A stretch of DNA of 64,000 bases from Duganella dendranthematis. Its GTDB lineage: Bacteria; Pseudomonadota; Gammaproteobacteria; Burkholderiales; Burkholderiaceae_D. How positions within the stretch are numbered: the stretch's first letter is position 1; every line of letters starts with the position of its first letter. Position numbers and translations under genes: made by a program. Shown in pieces: positions 52,464 through 61,449 of the stretch. The notes below the pieces were generated by a model. It had not been told where the DNA came from and did not search any database. It saw only the letters and a list, made by a program, of their open reading frames with translations. The stretch spans positions 186,001-250,000 of the forward strand of contig NZ_CP051684.1 in assembly GCF_012849375.1 (NCBI RefSeq), written 5' to 3'.

Positions 52464-53831
52464 ATGAAGTCGCTGCTGAAGTTTCCCTTCCCGCTACGCC
52501 TCGCCAGCCTGAAAAGCGGCCTATTCTGGCGCACCTTCTTTTTACTTGGCGCCCTCACCACCACCAGCATGACGGCCTGGGTCGGCATGATCAGCGTGGT
52601 GCAGCACGAGCCGCAGGTGCAGCAGATTTCCGCCCAGGTGATCTCGGTGGTCACCATCACCCACGCCGCACTGACGCACGCCGCGCCCGAACTGCGGCGC
52701 GAGCTGCTGTTCGACCTGGTGGCCAATGAGGGCATCCGCGTGTTCACGCTGGAGGACGACGACCAGGTGGCGCCGCCGGCCAACAACGCGCTGATGCCGG
52801 ACATCGAGCAACTGGTACGCGCCAAGCTGGGGCAGGACACGCGTTTCTCGTCCAAGGTGAACGGCGTGTCGGGCTTCTGGGTCAGCTTCAAGATCGACGA
52901 CGACCAGTATTGGCTGATGCTGGAGCGCGAACGCATCCGCGGCCTGACCGGCATCCAGTGGCTGGGCTGGGCCAGCGTGGTGTCGGTAGTGTCGCTGCTG
53001 GGCGCCGCCTTCATTTCCAGCCTGATTAACCTGCCGCTGCGCCGCCTGACCCAGGCCACCCGCGATTTCGCCCAGGGCAAGCACCCCGCCCCGCTGCCGG
53101 AAAAAGGGCCGGCCGAAATCATGGAGGCCAACCGCAGCTTCAACCAGATGGTGACCGATTTGCAGCAGGTCGAATCGGACCGCGCGGTGATCCTGGCCGG
53201 CATTTCGCACGATTTGCGCACGCCGCTGGCGCGCATGCAGCTGGAACTGGAGATGGCCAATCTGTCGACCGAGGCGCGCGAGGGCATGCAGTCCGACATC
53301 GGCCAGATGGACGCCATCATCGGCCAGTTCCTTGACTACGCCAAGCCCACCGAGGCGTCCAGCTTCGTCAACGTCGACATCAGCGAACTGCTGACCGACA
53401 CCGCGCATGAAGTCTCGCGCCTGCCCGACGTGCGCATCAACACCGACATCGCGCCCGACGCCCATGCGATGGGCAACGCCACCGACATCAAGCGCGTGAT
53501 TAACAACCTGATCGAAAACGCCCGCCGCTACGGCCGCAAGGCGGATGCCGACTACACCGAGATCGACATCAAGTGCAGCGTCAAAGGCATGCATGCGGCC
53601 AAACGCGTGATCATCGAAGTGCAGGATCACGGCACCGGCGTGCCGCCGGATCAAATCGAGCAGCTGCTCAAGCCCTTTACCCGGCTCGATGCGGCGCGCG
53701 GCCAGGCCAACGGCGCCGGGCTGGGGCTGGCGATTGTCGACCGCGTGATCACCCGCCACGGCGCCGAGCTAAATGTGCGCAACCGCGAAGGCGGCGGCTT
53801 GCAGATCCAGATCGTGATGAAGGCGCTGTGA
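52464..53831 (+). CDS. envZ: EnvZ-type sensor histidine kinase
   Basis: 455 aa from ATG 52464. Two membrane segments (about 20-45 and 165-187) border a periplasmic sensor domain; then HAMP (PLRRLTQATRDFAQGK), phospho-His249 in AGISHDLRTPLARMQLELEM, N box NNLIENARRYG, and G boxes VQDHGTGVPPDQIEQLL and GAGLGLAIVDRV. Partner of the upstream OmpR. Its stop overlaps the next gene in TGATG. Confidence 0.95.
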   Translation: MKSLLKFPFPLRLASLKSGLFWRTFFLLGALTTTSMTAWVGMISVVQHEPQVQQISAQVISVVTITHAALTHAAPELRRELLFDLVANEGIRVFTLEDDDQVAPPANNALMPDIEQLVRAKLGQDTRFSSKVNGVSGFWVSFKIDDDQYWLMLERERIRGLTGIQWLGWASVVSVVSLLGAAFISSLINLPLRRLTQATRDFAQGKHPAPLPEKGPAEIMEANRSFNQMVTDLQQVESDRAVILAGISHDLRTPLARMQLELEMANLSTEAREGMQSDIGQMDAIIGQFLDYAKPTEASSFVNVDISELLTDTAHEVSRLPDVRINTDIAPDAHAMGNATDIKRVINNLIENARRYGRKADADYTEIDIKCSVKGMHAAKRVIIEVQDHGTGVPPDQIEQLLKPFTRLDAARGQANGAGLGLAIVDRVITRHGAELNVRNREGGGLQIQIVMKAL

Positions 53832-54556
53832 TGCGGCGCGTTCTGTTTGCCGCCGCGTTGGCGCTTGCCGCCAGCGTTTGCGCCGCCGCGCCGGCCGCCA
53901 GGCCAAAGACGCCGCCCTCCTTGCAGCTGCGCGAGCCGACTGCCGAGGAACGCAGCTCGTTCGAGGAATACTATCGCCTGCAAGTGCCGGCCAGGATCAG
54001 TGGCGGCCCGTCGCTGTTTGCGCCGGTGTTCGACATCCAGCGGCGCGGCAAGGAACCGTGGCAGGTGATCGCGCGGGTCGATTCGTCGCCGCGCCACTTT
54101 ACGCCGGACCTGTGCCGGCAGGTGCGCACCAGCTACATCTACAATCCCAAGGCGCCGCAGGACCAGCGCTGGACGCCGTCGGCCGCCGCGCCGGAATGGT
54201 ACGTCTGGCTGGCCACGCCGAAAGTGATCTGCACCGCCGCGCAATACACCACGCGCATGGACCCGGCCGTGCATCCGGACGACGTCAAGGCGCTGATCTG
54301 GCAGCACCGTGAACTGCTGGCGCGCGCGCGGCTGCTGTTCGCCGGAAACTCCGGCTGCGCGCGCCAACGCTCGCTAACCTTCCGCCTGAGCGCCATCGAG
54401 CCGGCGCCGCCGTCCAACGGCGCACCAACCATGGTGGGCATGGTGTTCGACAGCGACCGCGAGACGCAGGTGCGGGTTGCGGTGCGCAAAAGCCGCGGCG
54501 AATACGCGGCGTGGAATGTCAGCTGCGCGCCGTCTGCTGCGCCGTTTGCTGGTTGA
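53831..54556 (+). CDS. Secreted protein of unknown function in the ompR-envZ operon
   Basis: 241 aa, signal peptide VLFAAALALAASVCAAAP. ATG at 53831 overlaps the envZ stop, so it is translationally coupled to the two-component system. The mature part has SFEEYYRLQVPARISGGPSLFAPVFDIQRRG and several cysteines (LCRQVRTSYIY, VICTAAQY, GNSGCARQ, VSCAPS). No family recognised. Its genetic coupling to the sensor suggests an accessory periplasmic role. Confidence 0.78.
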   Translation: MRRVLFAAALALAASVCAAAPAARPKTPPSLQLREPTAEERSSFEEYYRLQVPARISGGPSLFAPVFDIQRRGKEPWQVIARVDSSPRHFTPDLCRQVRTSYIYNPKAPQDQRWTPSAAAPEWYVWLATPKVICTAAQYTTRMDPAVHPDDVKALIWQHRELLARARLLFAGNSGCARQRSLTFRLSAIEPAPPSNGAPTMVGMVFDSDRETQVRVAVRKSRGEYAAWNVSCAPSAAPFAG

Positions 54557-55028
54557 TCGGGTGGTCCGGTCCTTCCAGCAATTTGGTCAGCAATAGCTCC
54601 GCTGAGCCGTAACCGTACAGCGAATCGATGTCCAGCCCTTGTGTATCATAGGGGACAGACTCTTCGCGCTCCGAACGGCTGGGGTCCGGATCGGCATAGG
54701 TGACCCGCCAGGCGCGCTTGAGCGCGTCGGCACGGCGCAGGAACTGCGGCACCGGCCACTGCGCCGGGTCCCACGTATCGATATCGCCCAGCACGCGCCA
54801 GTGACCGCTGGCCAGCGCCATGTCGCCGCAACGCAGCACCTTGACGGCGTCCTGCGGCCGCAGCGTATTCAATTCTTCCAGCGACGGGAAGCGCGGCAGC
54901 TTGGGGCCGAACAGATAGGCCAGCATGATTTTACTGCCCGGCGACAGCCTCGCCACCAGACCCCATCCATAGCCGCCGTCCAGCAATGGCACGGCAAACC
55001 AGCTTCCCTCTTGATACGACTGCTTCAT
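54519..55028 (-). CDS. Immunity protein 26 (Imm26)-like protein
   Basis: 169 aa from ATG 55028 with SD GAAGGGG. The beginning SYQEGSWFAVPLLDGGYGWGLVARL and the Gly/aromatic pattern fit the Imm26 family, which in polymorphic toxin systems neutralises a toxin; no toxin gene is adjacent. The 3' end overlaps the convergent secreted-protein gene by 38 bp, so the last residues (HPINQQTAQQTARS) are read antisense to it. Family assignment is by pattern only. Confidence 0.6.
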   Translation of the reverse strand: MKQSYQEGSWFAVPLLDGGYGWGLVARLSPGSKIMLAYLFGPKLPRFPSLEELNTLRPQDAVKVLRCGDMALASGHWRVLGDIDTWDPAQWPVPQFLRRADALKRAWRVTYADPDPSRSEREESVPYDTQGLDIDSLYGYGSAELLLTKLLEGPDHPINQQTAQQTARS

Positions 55029-55133
55029 TCCAACCCCTTCCACTTCCGCCCTGCGGCGCAAGTTCGCAGTGTAGCGACGCCGCGCCAAACGTGGCGCACG
55101 CGATGTCAATTGTGAACTGTGATACACTCGCCG

Positions 55134-55209
55134 CTTCGCTAGGGGTCCTGGAACATTGTTTCCGGGTGAGAGATACCCTTCGTACCTGATCTGGATAATG
55201 CCAGCGAAG
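55134..55209 (+). ncRNA. TPP riboswitch (THI element)
   Basis: The conserved THI-box blocks occur in order: TTCGCTAGGGGT, GGTGAGAGATACCCTT, GTACCTGATCTGGATAATGCCAGCGAA. GCTAGG/CCAGC-type P1 pairing and the CTGGATAATGCCAG core are diagnostic. It lies 78 bp upstream of a TonB-dependent receptor start, so TPP should lower receptor expression, tying the receptor to thiamine or a thiamine relative. Confidence 0.97.
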
Positions 55210-55286
55210 GAAAGCGCAAAAGTCGGATCTCCCTCCTTTGATGGCTCTCTTCGCCGGCCCCCAGCCGAGACAAGTAGAGAGCAAAT

Positions 55287-57419
55287 ATGTCCACACCAAA
55301 CTTCGCAGTGTCCGCCATCGCCCTGGCGGTTTTACAGATGACTTCCAGCGCCGCGCGCGCGGAAGACCCCGACCAGACCATGCAGGAAGTGGTGGTCAGC
55401 GCCGCCAAGACGCGCGCCACCACCGCCAGCGTTGCCGGCTTCGCCAACGCGCCATTGCTGGAAACGCCCGCCTCGGTGAGCGTGCTGACCTCGCAGCAGA
55501 TGCTGGACCTGCAAATCCGCTCGACCACCGACGCCGCCCGCTACGACGCCAGCCTGAGCGACGCCTACAACGCGGTCGGCTATGCCGAGCAGTTCTCGAT
55601 CCGCGGCTTCAAGCTGGATAATGAATCGAGCTACCGCAAGGATGGCATGGCCATCACCGGCGACACCCAGATTCCGCTAGAGAACAAGGAACGGCTGGAA
55701 GTGCTGAAAGGCCTGTCCGGCCTGCAGGCAGGCGTGTCCGCGCCAGGCGGCATCATCAACTACGTCACCAAGCGTCCGACCGACACGCCGCTGCGCACCG
55801 TGGTGCTGGAAGAACGCGAACGCGGCAACCTGTATGGCGCGGTCGACCTGGGGGGCCGCTTCGAGAACCCCGACTTCGGCTACCGCATCAACGCCGCCGC
55901 CGAGCGTCTGCGCTCCTACATCAAGGGCGCCGACGGCAACCGCAAGTTCGTCTCGGCCGCCTTCGACTGGCGCATCTCGCCACAGGCGCTGTTGCAGATC
56001 GACGCCGACTACCAGCGCAAGTCACAGGTCACCGCGCCCGGCTACCAGCTGCTGAACAACCTGACGCTGCCGAACGTGCCGGCAGACCAGCTGCTGAACG
56101 ACCAGCCGTGGAGCCGTCCGGTGGAAACCACCAGCAGCAACGTCGGTGCGCGCTTTGAATACAAGTTCTCGCCGGACTGGAACGCCACCATCAGCGCCAA
56201 CCAGCATAACTTCAAGCGTGACGACTACACCGCCTTCCCTTACGGCTGCGGCGCGCAGGATCTGTATCCTGGCTTCTGCGGCAATGGCGATTACGACGTC
56301 TACAACTACATCAGCCTGGGCGAAAAGAAATCGCCGTTGACGGCGCAGGCCTTGCTGCAAGGCCGCTTTGCCACCGGCGCGATCAAGCATGACTTCACCG
56401 GCGGTGCGTCGTTCTTCAAGAACAGCGAAAAATGGGGCGACTACCTGTATGACCTGTCCGGCGTCAGCAACATCTATCATCCGGTAGTGGTGACGCCGGC
56501 GCCGGGCACCAGCGGCCCGGTCTCGGAACGCCGCCGCGACAACGAACGCGCGCTGTTCGCCCAGGACATCGTCAGCCTGAATGAACAACTCAAGCTGCAT
56601 GCCGGCGCGCGCTATGTGAAAGTGAAGCGTGACGAATACGTCGGCGTGGACGACAACGGCGCCGTGCTGCCGTACGCGCATACCGACATCGGCTTCTGGC
56701 TGCCGAACGTGGCGCTGGTCTACAACGTACGGCCCAACGTGGCGACTTATGTCTCCTACGCGCAGGGCCTGGAGCATGGCGGCGTCGCGCCGATGGGCAC
56801 CGAAAACGAACACCGCGCGCTGGCGCCGAGCAAATCGAAACAGGTGGAAGTGGGCGTCAAGGCCGACATCCGCCAGGACCTGAGCGCCAGCGTGGCGCTG
56901 TTCCAGATCCGAAAAGGCCTGGAATATACCGACGCCGCCAACGCCTACGTGCGCAACGGCGAAGCGCAGAATCGCGGCCTGGAAGTAGCGCTGAACGGTC
57001 GCGCATCGCGCGACCTGACGGTTGGCGTATCGGCCACCGCGCTGAACACGCAGCAAAGCGGCACCGGTTCGGCGGAGCTGGACGGCAAGCGCGTAACCGA
57101 CGTCGCCGCGTTCAAATCATCGGTGTATGCGGATTACGCCCTGCCGCAGGTGCAGGGGCTGAAGGTCGGCGCCAACTGGCAGTACTCGGGCAAGAAGGCC
57201 TTCGACGCCGCCAACTCGGTGTTCGTACCGAGCTACCACGTAGTGAACCTGACCGGATCGTACGCCACCCGCATCGGCAATATCGGCACCACCTTCCGCG
57301 CCGGTATCGACAATGTGTTCGACAAGTTCTACTGGCGTGATGTGACGCCGGACCTGGGCGGCTATCTGATGCCGGGCGCCTCGCGCACCTTGCGCGTGTC
57401 GGCCACCTTCGATCTTTAA
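55287..57419 (+). CDS. TonB-dependent receptor under TPP riboswitch control
   Basis: 710 aa from ATG 55287 with AGAGA upstream. Signal peptide (AVSAIALAVLQMTSSAARA), TonB-box-like QEVVVSAAK, plug domain (LETPASVSVLTSQQML; LEVLKGLSGLQAGVSAPGGIINYVTKRPT) and barrel with DNVFDKFYWRDVTP and terminal RVSATFDL. The plug resembles siderophore-type FhuA/FecA receptors, but the THI element argues for thiamine, TPP or a precursor as ligand. The stop overlaps the convergent barrel gene by 4 bp. Confidence 0.94.
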   Translation: MSTPNFAVSAIALAVLQMTSSAARAEDPDQTMQEVVVSAAKTRATTASVAGFANAPLLETPASVSVLTSQQMLDLQIRSTTDAARYDASLSDAYNAVGYAEQFSIRGFKLDNESSYRKDGMAITGDTQIPLENKERLEVLKGLSGLQAGVSAPGGIINYVTKRPTDTPLRTVVLEERERGNLYGAVDLGGRFENPDFGYRINAAAERLRSYIKGADGNRKFVSAAFDWRISPQALLQIDADYQRKSQVTAPGYQLLNNLTLPNVPADQLLNDQPWSRPVETTSSNVGARFEYKFSPDWNATISANQHNFKRDDYTAFPYGCGAQDLYPGFCGNGDYDVYNYISLGEKKSPLTAQALLQGRFATGAIKHDFTGGASFFKNSEKWGDYLYDLSGVSNIYHPVVVTPAPGTSGPVSERRRDNERALFAQDIVSLNEQLKLHAGARYVKVKRDEYVGVDDNGAVLPYAHTDIGFWLPNVALVYNVRPNVATYVSYAQGLEHGGVAPMGTENEHRALAPSKSKQVEVGVKADIRQDLSASVALFQIRKGLEYTDAANAYVRNGEAQNRGLEVALNGRASRDLTVGVSATALNTQQSGTGSAELDGKRVTDVAAFKSSVYADYALPQVQGLKVGANWQYSGKKAFDAANSVFVPSYHVVNLTGSYATRIGNIGTTFRAGIDNVFDKFYWRDVTPDLGGYLMPGASRTLRVSATFDL

Positions 57420-58135
57420 AAGATCAGCTGCGCGCGCATCGAAAAACTCTTCGCTGCGCGCGCCGAGTTCCTGCCGATCAGGTAAGCGAATTCGTACTTC
57501 AATTCCTGCCGTCCGATATCGGTGTGCCCACCGACCATCGGCCCGGCGCGATGCGACTGCTGCTTGTATGGCGACCAGTCGTTCCACTTCCCTACCTCGC
57601 CGAATGCCTGCACGCCGGGCTGGAACCACGGCTTCCAGTTGTGCTTCACCTGTAGCTGGTAAGTCAGTTCGGTTGGATTCGGACCGGAGACGGTGCGGTA
57701 ATCGCGCTGGAAGAACAGGTTGGCGTTGAACTGGGTGCGGCCGATCTCCGTTTGCAGCACCGGCCCCCATTCCAGCATATAGCCATCATCCCGATCATGC
57801 GAGCGCTCGATTTTGGTGTGTAGCGCCAGATCGAAGTCGTACTGCCCTTGCGTCAGCATGTAGTCGTTCTGCCAGGCGGTGGCGGTGCGCTGCGTGCCGC
57901 CGCCATTGCGCGTGAACCACTCTTCGTAAATCTCCGTGTACCAGCGCGAAGTAACGCCATAGCCGATGCCGATTTCCGGCGACGCCGTGGTGCGGCCGCT
58001 GTATTGGGCGTGCCAGTATTTGTAGTCGATCGACGCCTGGCCTTCCACATCGTAGGTTGAGACCAAATAGTAGCCGGCATCGGCCAGCGCTAGCGGAGTA
58101 ACCAAGATCGATAACGCCGCCAACCGCTTGATCAT
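57416..58135 (-). CDS. Outer-membrane beta-barrel protein of unknown function
   Basis: 239 aa with a signal peptide (LAALSILVTPLALA) and alternating aromatic strands (YLVSTYDVEGQASIDYKYWHAQ, WYTEIYEEWFTRNGG, FEFAYLIG, ending RAQLIF with terminal Phe). This is a small barrel, maybe 12 strands, that could be a channel or an accessory to the receptor. It overlaps the kinase gene by 4 bp, so is third in the PnuC-kinase-barrel run. Confidence 0.82.
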   Translation of the reverse strand: MIKRLAALSILVTPLALADAGYYLVSTYDVEGQASIDYKYWHAQYSGRTTASPEIGIGYGVTSRWYTEIYEEWFTRNGGGTQRTATAWQNDYMLTQGQYDFDLALHTKIERSHDRDDGYMLEWGPVLQTEIGRTQFNANLFFQRDYRTVSGPNPTELTYQLQVKHNWKPWFQPGVQAFGEVGKWNDWSPYKQQSHRAGPMVGGHTDIGRQELKYEFAYLIGRNSARAAKSFSMRAQLIF

Positions 58136-58644
58136 AAATACCCCGACGCCTGTGAGATGCGTTGATCGGGATCGCCCGATATCAACATGTAGGGTATCTC
58201 ACGCGCAGCCAGTTCGTCCAGCAGCAAGCGGTTGACGATGATGCTGACTTCCTCGTTCTCGCGTTGCAAGCCATCGGCCACCCAGGGAATATCGGGCGCC
58301 ATCACCAGCGTCATGGCGTAGTCACGCGGGTGCGCGTCCGCCAGCAGCGCCAATTGGGAATCGATGCCGCCAAAATAATGGCGGCTGTAGACCGCCGTCA
58401 TCAGCGGCGTAGTGTCGCAAAAAAGATACTTGCCGGCCAGCGGCGCGGCGGCGTCCTCGCGCGCACGCTGCGTGCGGGCGATGTGGATCTGGTCCGCCGC
58501 CACCGGCACGCGGCCTTCCGTATCGACAAATTCGCGCAGGTACTCCGGCACCCACACGGTGCCGTAGCGCTGCGCCAGCGCCGCCGCCAAGGTAGTCTTG
58601 CCGGAGGACGCCGTGCCGAGAATCGCAATGCGTAGCGGTTTCAT
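58132..58644 (-). CDS. NadR-like P-loop kinase (vitamin kinase)
   Basis: 170 aa. P-loop GTASSGKTTLAA at residues 10-21, then WVPEYLREFVD and LFCDTTPLMTAVYS, which match the nicotinamide-riboside kinase domain of NadR. The NMN adenylyltransferase part of NadR is absent. Because the nearby receptor is under TPP control, thiamine could be the substrate instead of nicotinamide riboside. Overlaps the PnuC-type gene and the barrel gene by 4 bp on either side, so is tightly co-translated. Confidence 0.85.
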   Translation of the reverse strand: MKPLRIAILGTASSGKTTLAAALAQRYGTVWVPEYLREFVDTEGRVPVAADQIHIARTQRAREDAAAPLAGKYLFCDTTPLMTAVYSRHYFGGIDSQLALLADAHPRDYAMTLVMAPDIPWVADGLQRENEEVSIIVNRLLLDELAAREIPYMLISGDPDQRISQASGYL

Positions 58645-59285
58645 TCCATGGCCAGACGGCGGCCGCCCGTATGCGTGTCACCGCTCCAGGTGCGCAGGCC
58701 GATCACCGCCATGCCGACGAAGATGGCGTACAAGATCGCCGTCAACATCAGGTGCTTGTGCAGATACAGCCCGACGTACAGCACATCGACAATGATCCAA
58801 ACATGCCAGTTCTCGATCTTCTTCCGCGACAGCAGCAACTGGCCGACCAGCGAACCGGCCGTCAGGAAGCCGTCCGAGTTCGGCACGTCGGTATCGGTAT
58901 AGGACTTGAGGAACCAGGCCAGCAGCACAAAGCCGGCCAGCCAGGCGCCGGCGGCCAGCCAGCGGCCGCGCGCCGACAGCGCCGTCACCGGCAGCCTGTC
59001 ATGGCGGTCGTCGCCGTGCAGCCACTGATACCAGCCGAACACCGACACCGCGATGAACACCAGTTGCAAGCCCATGTCGCCATACAACCGCGAACCATAA
59101 AACACCAGACCATAGGTGGCCGACGAAATGATGGCGAACAGCCAGCCCCAATGGCTCTGGCGAATGTTCAGCCACACCGTGGCCACCGACAGCAGGAACG
59201 ACAGCAGCTCCAGCGGGGTCGTGGCAAATACTGCCAGGTGCAACGGCATATTCGCGTAACTAAGCAGGAGCTGGAGCGTCGTCAT
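58641..59285 (-). CDS. PnuC-family vitamin transporter (nicotinamide riboside or thiamine)
   Basis: 214 aa, seven membrane helices. ELLSFLLSVATVWLNIRQSHWGWLFAIISSATYGL is the PnuC N-terminal signature and ENWHVWIIVDVLYVGLYLHK is the substrate-binding motif. PnuC moves nicotinamide riboside by facilitated diffusion, driven by phosphorylation by the partner kinase; the PnuT branch does the same for thiamine. It overlaps the S46 peptidase stop by 4 bp and the kinase start by 4 bp. Confidence 0.9.
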   Translation of the reverse strand: MTTLQLLLSYANMPLHLAVFATTPLELLSFLLSVATVWLNIRQSHWGWLFAIISSATYGLVFYGSRLYGDMGLQLVFIAVSVFGWYQWLHGDDRHDRLPVTALSARGRWLAAGAWLAGFVLLAWFLKSYTDTDVPNSDGFLTAGSLVGQLLLSRKKIENWHVWIIVDVLYVGLYLHKHLMLTAILYAIFVGMAVIGLRTWSGDTHTGGRRLAME

Positions 59286-61417
59286 TTTTTAGGATATTTG
59301 ATGGTCATTTCTTTGAGCAGATTGTCGGCGTGATCCACTTCCGACATCACCCACAGCATATACCGGATATCCAGATGGATGGCGCGGGTGATGTCGCGGT
59401 CGAAGTACCAGTCCTTGGTGATCGACTCGTAGGTCGAATCGAAGTTAAGGCCAATCAGCTCGCCGTTCTTGTTCATCACCGCCGAACCGGAATTGCCGCC
59501 GGTGGTGTCGGCGCTGGTCAGGAAGTCGACCGGCACCGTGCCCAGTACCGGATCCTTAAACTGGCCATAGCGCTTGGCCTTGATCGCATCCAGCAGGTTT
59601 TGCGGCGCGTCGAACGGCGCCTTGCCGGTGTTCTTCTCGACGATGCCTTCGATGGTGGTGAACGGCCCCTTGGTGATGCCGTCCTTCGGCGAATATGGCG
59701 ATACGGTGCCGTAGGTCACGCGCAGCGTCGAATTGGCATCAGGATAAACCGGCTTGCCCTGCGATTTCTTCCACGCGATGACGGCCGCCATGTACTGCGG
59801 GATCACACGTTCCAGATTGCCATCCAGTTCCTTGCGGCGGTCCTTCAGCGACTGCGACACGTCGTCGGTCTTCACCGCCAGCTTGATGAAAGCGTCGTTC
59901 GATGCGCCGAAGGCGGCGGTGTCCTTGCCAACCCACGACAGGCGCGCCGCGCTATCGCCCAGTTGCGATTGCGCGTACAGCGCCGGCACCGCATCCACCG
60001 GCGGCAGCAGCGCATCCAGGCCGGTGACGTGCATCGACTTTGGCAGCCTGGCGTAACGCTGCAAGGCGGCGACGAAGCGCGCCTGGTCAACGCTGCCCAC
60101 ATACGACTGCTCCAGGCGGTTCAAACGCGCCTTGATGAACGGCAGGTCGCGCTGCTGGAAGCCCAGCTCACGCTCGGCGTCCGGCTTGGCGCTTTCCTGC
60201 GCCAGGCGGTACAGCGGCGCGGCGGCTTTCAGCAGGTCGCTGGTGGTGGCCACGCTGTAGCCGAATTCCTCGTCGCTCAGGGCGATGTCGGCGGCGATCA
60301 GCGCATCCAGTTCGGCCAGCAGCTTCTTGTCGCTGTTTGGCTGCTTGGCGTACCAGGCGCGGAACTCGGCGTCCTGCACGTCCTTGATGGCGGCGATGTC
60401 CTTGCGCGCAAAGCCGTCGATTAGGCCACGCGTTTTCTTCATCACGTTGTTCAGACCCTTGACCACGCTGGCGTAACGCACCGCGTTGGCTTCACTCTTC
60501 TCGGTGGAGGCGGCGATCACGTCCAGGTCGGACTGAATCTCGGCTGCCTTGGCCGGATAGGCGGCGTCGCGCGCGTAGCGGATTTCCGACGGCAGTTTGT
60601 AGCGGCTGGTGCGGCCCGGGTAGCCGGCCAGCAGCACCGGATCACCGTTCTTCAGGCCCGCGGCCGACACCACCAGGAAGTCCTTGGATTTATACGGGAC
60701 GTTGTCCGGCGACGGTTCGGCCGGACGGCCATCCTTGCCCACATAGGCGCGCAGGAACGAATAATCACCCACGTGGCGCGGCCATTCGTAATTGTCGATA
60801 TCGCCGCCAAAGTCGCCCAGCGAGTTGGCCGGCGCGTACACCAGGCGCACGTCGCGTATCATCATCTGGCGGATACGATAGTATTCCAGGCCGCGATGGA
60901 AGGCCGGCACCGAGCAGCGATAGAACTTGTCGCTCTCGCATTCGGCGATCAGGGCCTTGATGTTCTTGTCCACCGCTTCGCTGCGCGCCTTGCCGCTCAT
61001 GCTTGGCGTGATGTCCTTCAGCACGCGGCCGGTGACGTTTTCCACCTTGTCGGTCACGTACACCAGCGTATTCGGGCCGCCCGGCAGCTCGTCTGCGCGG
61101 GTCTTGGCCAGGTAACCGTTGGCGATGTAATTATGTTCCAGCGTCGAATTGCGCTGGATGGCGCCATACGCGCAATGGTGGTTGGTAACCACCAGGCCGG
61201 CGTCCGACACGAACGACGCCGAGCAGCCGCCCAGCGAGACGATGGCGCTCATCGGATGCTTCGACAGGTCGGCCAGCTTTTCCGCCGGGATGGCGATACC
61301 GATGCGTTTGAGTTCGGATTTCAGCTGTGGCAGCTGGTACGGCTGCCATTGCCCTTCGTCGGCGTGTGCGCTGGTGGCGCACAGCAGTGCGGCGGGAATA
61401 ACGAAATATTTTAACAA
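59282..61417 (-). CDS. Secreted S46-family dipeptidyl peptidase (DPP7/DPP11-like)
   Basis: 711 aa, TTG start at 61417; AGGGGC precedes it and the signal peptide (LKYFVIPAALLCATSAHA) follows directly, so no in-frame ATG is as good. Catalytic triad: His81 in VVTNHHCAYGA, Asp in FGGDIDNYEWPRH, and Ser643 in TTGGNSGSAVMN. The residue 18 positions after the Ser, which is Gly in DPP7 and Arg in DPP11, is Ser here, so specificity is unclear. Releases N-terminal dipeptides in the periplasm. First of the chain leading to the PnuC gene. Confidence 0.93.
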   Translation of the reverse strand: MLKYFVIPAALLCATSAHADEGQWQPYQLPQLKSELKRIGIAIPAEKLADLSKHPMSAIVSLGGCSASFVSDAGLVVTNHHCAYGAIQRNSTLEHNYIANGYLAKTRADELPGGPNTLVYVTDKVENVTGRVLKDITPSMSGKARSEAVDKNIKALIAECESDKFYRCSVPAFHRGLEYYRIRQMMIRDVRLVYAPANSLGDFGGDIDNYEWPRHVGDYSFLRAYVGKDGRPAEPSPDNVPYKSKDFLVVSAAGLKNGDPVLLAGYPGRTSRYKLPSEIRYARDAAYPAKAAEIQSDLDVIAASTEKSEANAVRYASVVKGLNNVMKKTRGLIDGFARKDIAAIKDVQDAEFRAWYAKQPNSDKKLLAELDALIAADIALSDEEFGYSVATTSDLLKAAAPLYRLAQESAKPDAERELGFQQRDLPFIKARLNRLEQSYVGSVDQARFVAALQRYARLPKSMHVTGLDALLPPVDAVPALYAQSQLGDSAARLSWVGKDTAAFGASNDAFIKLAVKTDDVSQSLKDRRKELDGNLERVIPQYMAAVIAWKKSQGKPVYPDANSTLRVTYGTVSPYSPKDGITKGPFTTIEGIVEKNTGKAPFDAPQNLLDAIKAKRYGQFKDPVLGTVPVDFLTSADTTGGNSGSAVMNKNGELIGLNFDSTYESITKDWYFDRDITRAIHLDIRYMLWVMSEVDHADNLLKEMTIKYPKK

Positions 61418-61449
61418 GATATGGCCCCTGATTGGTTACGGCGCCAGTA

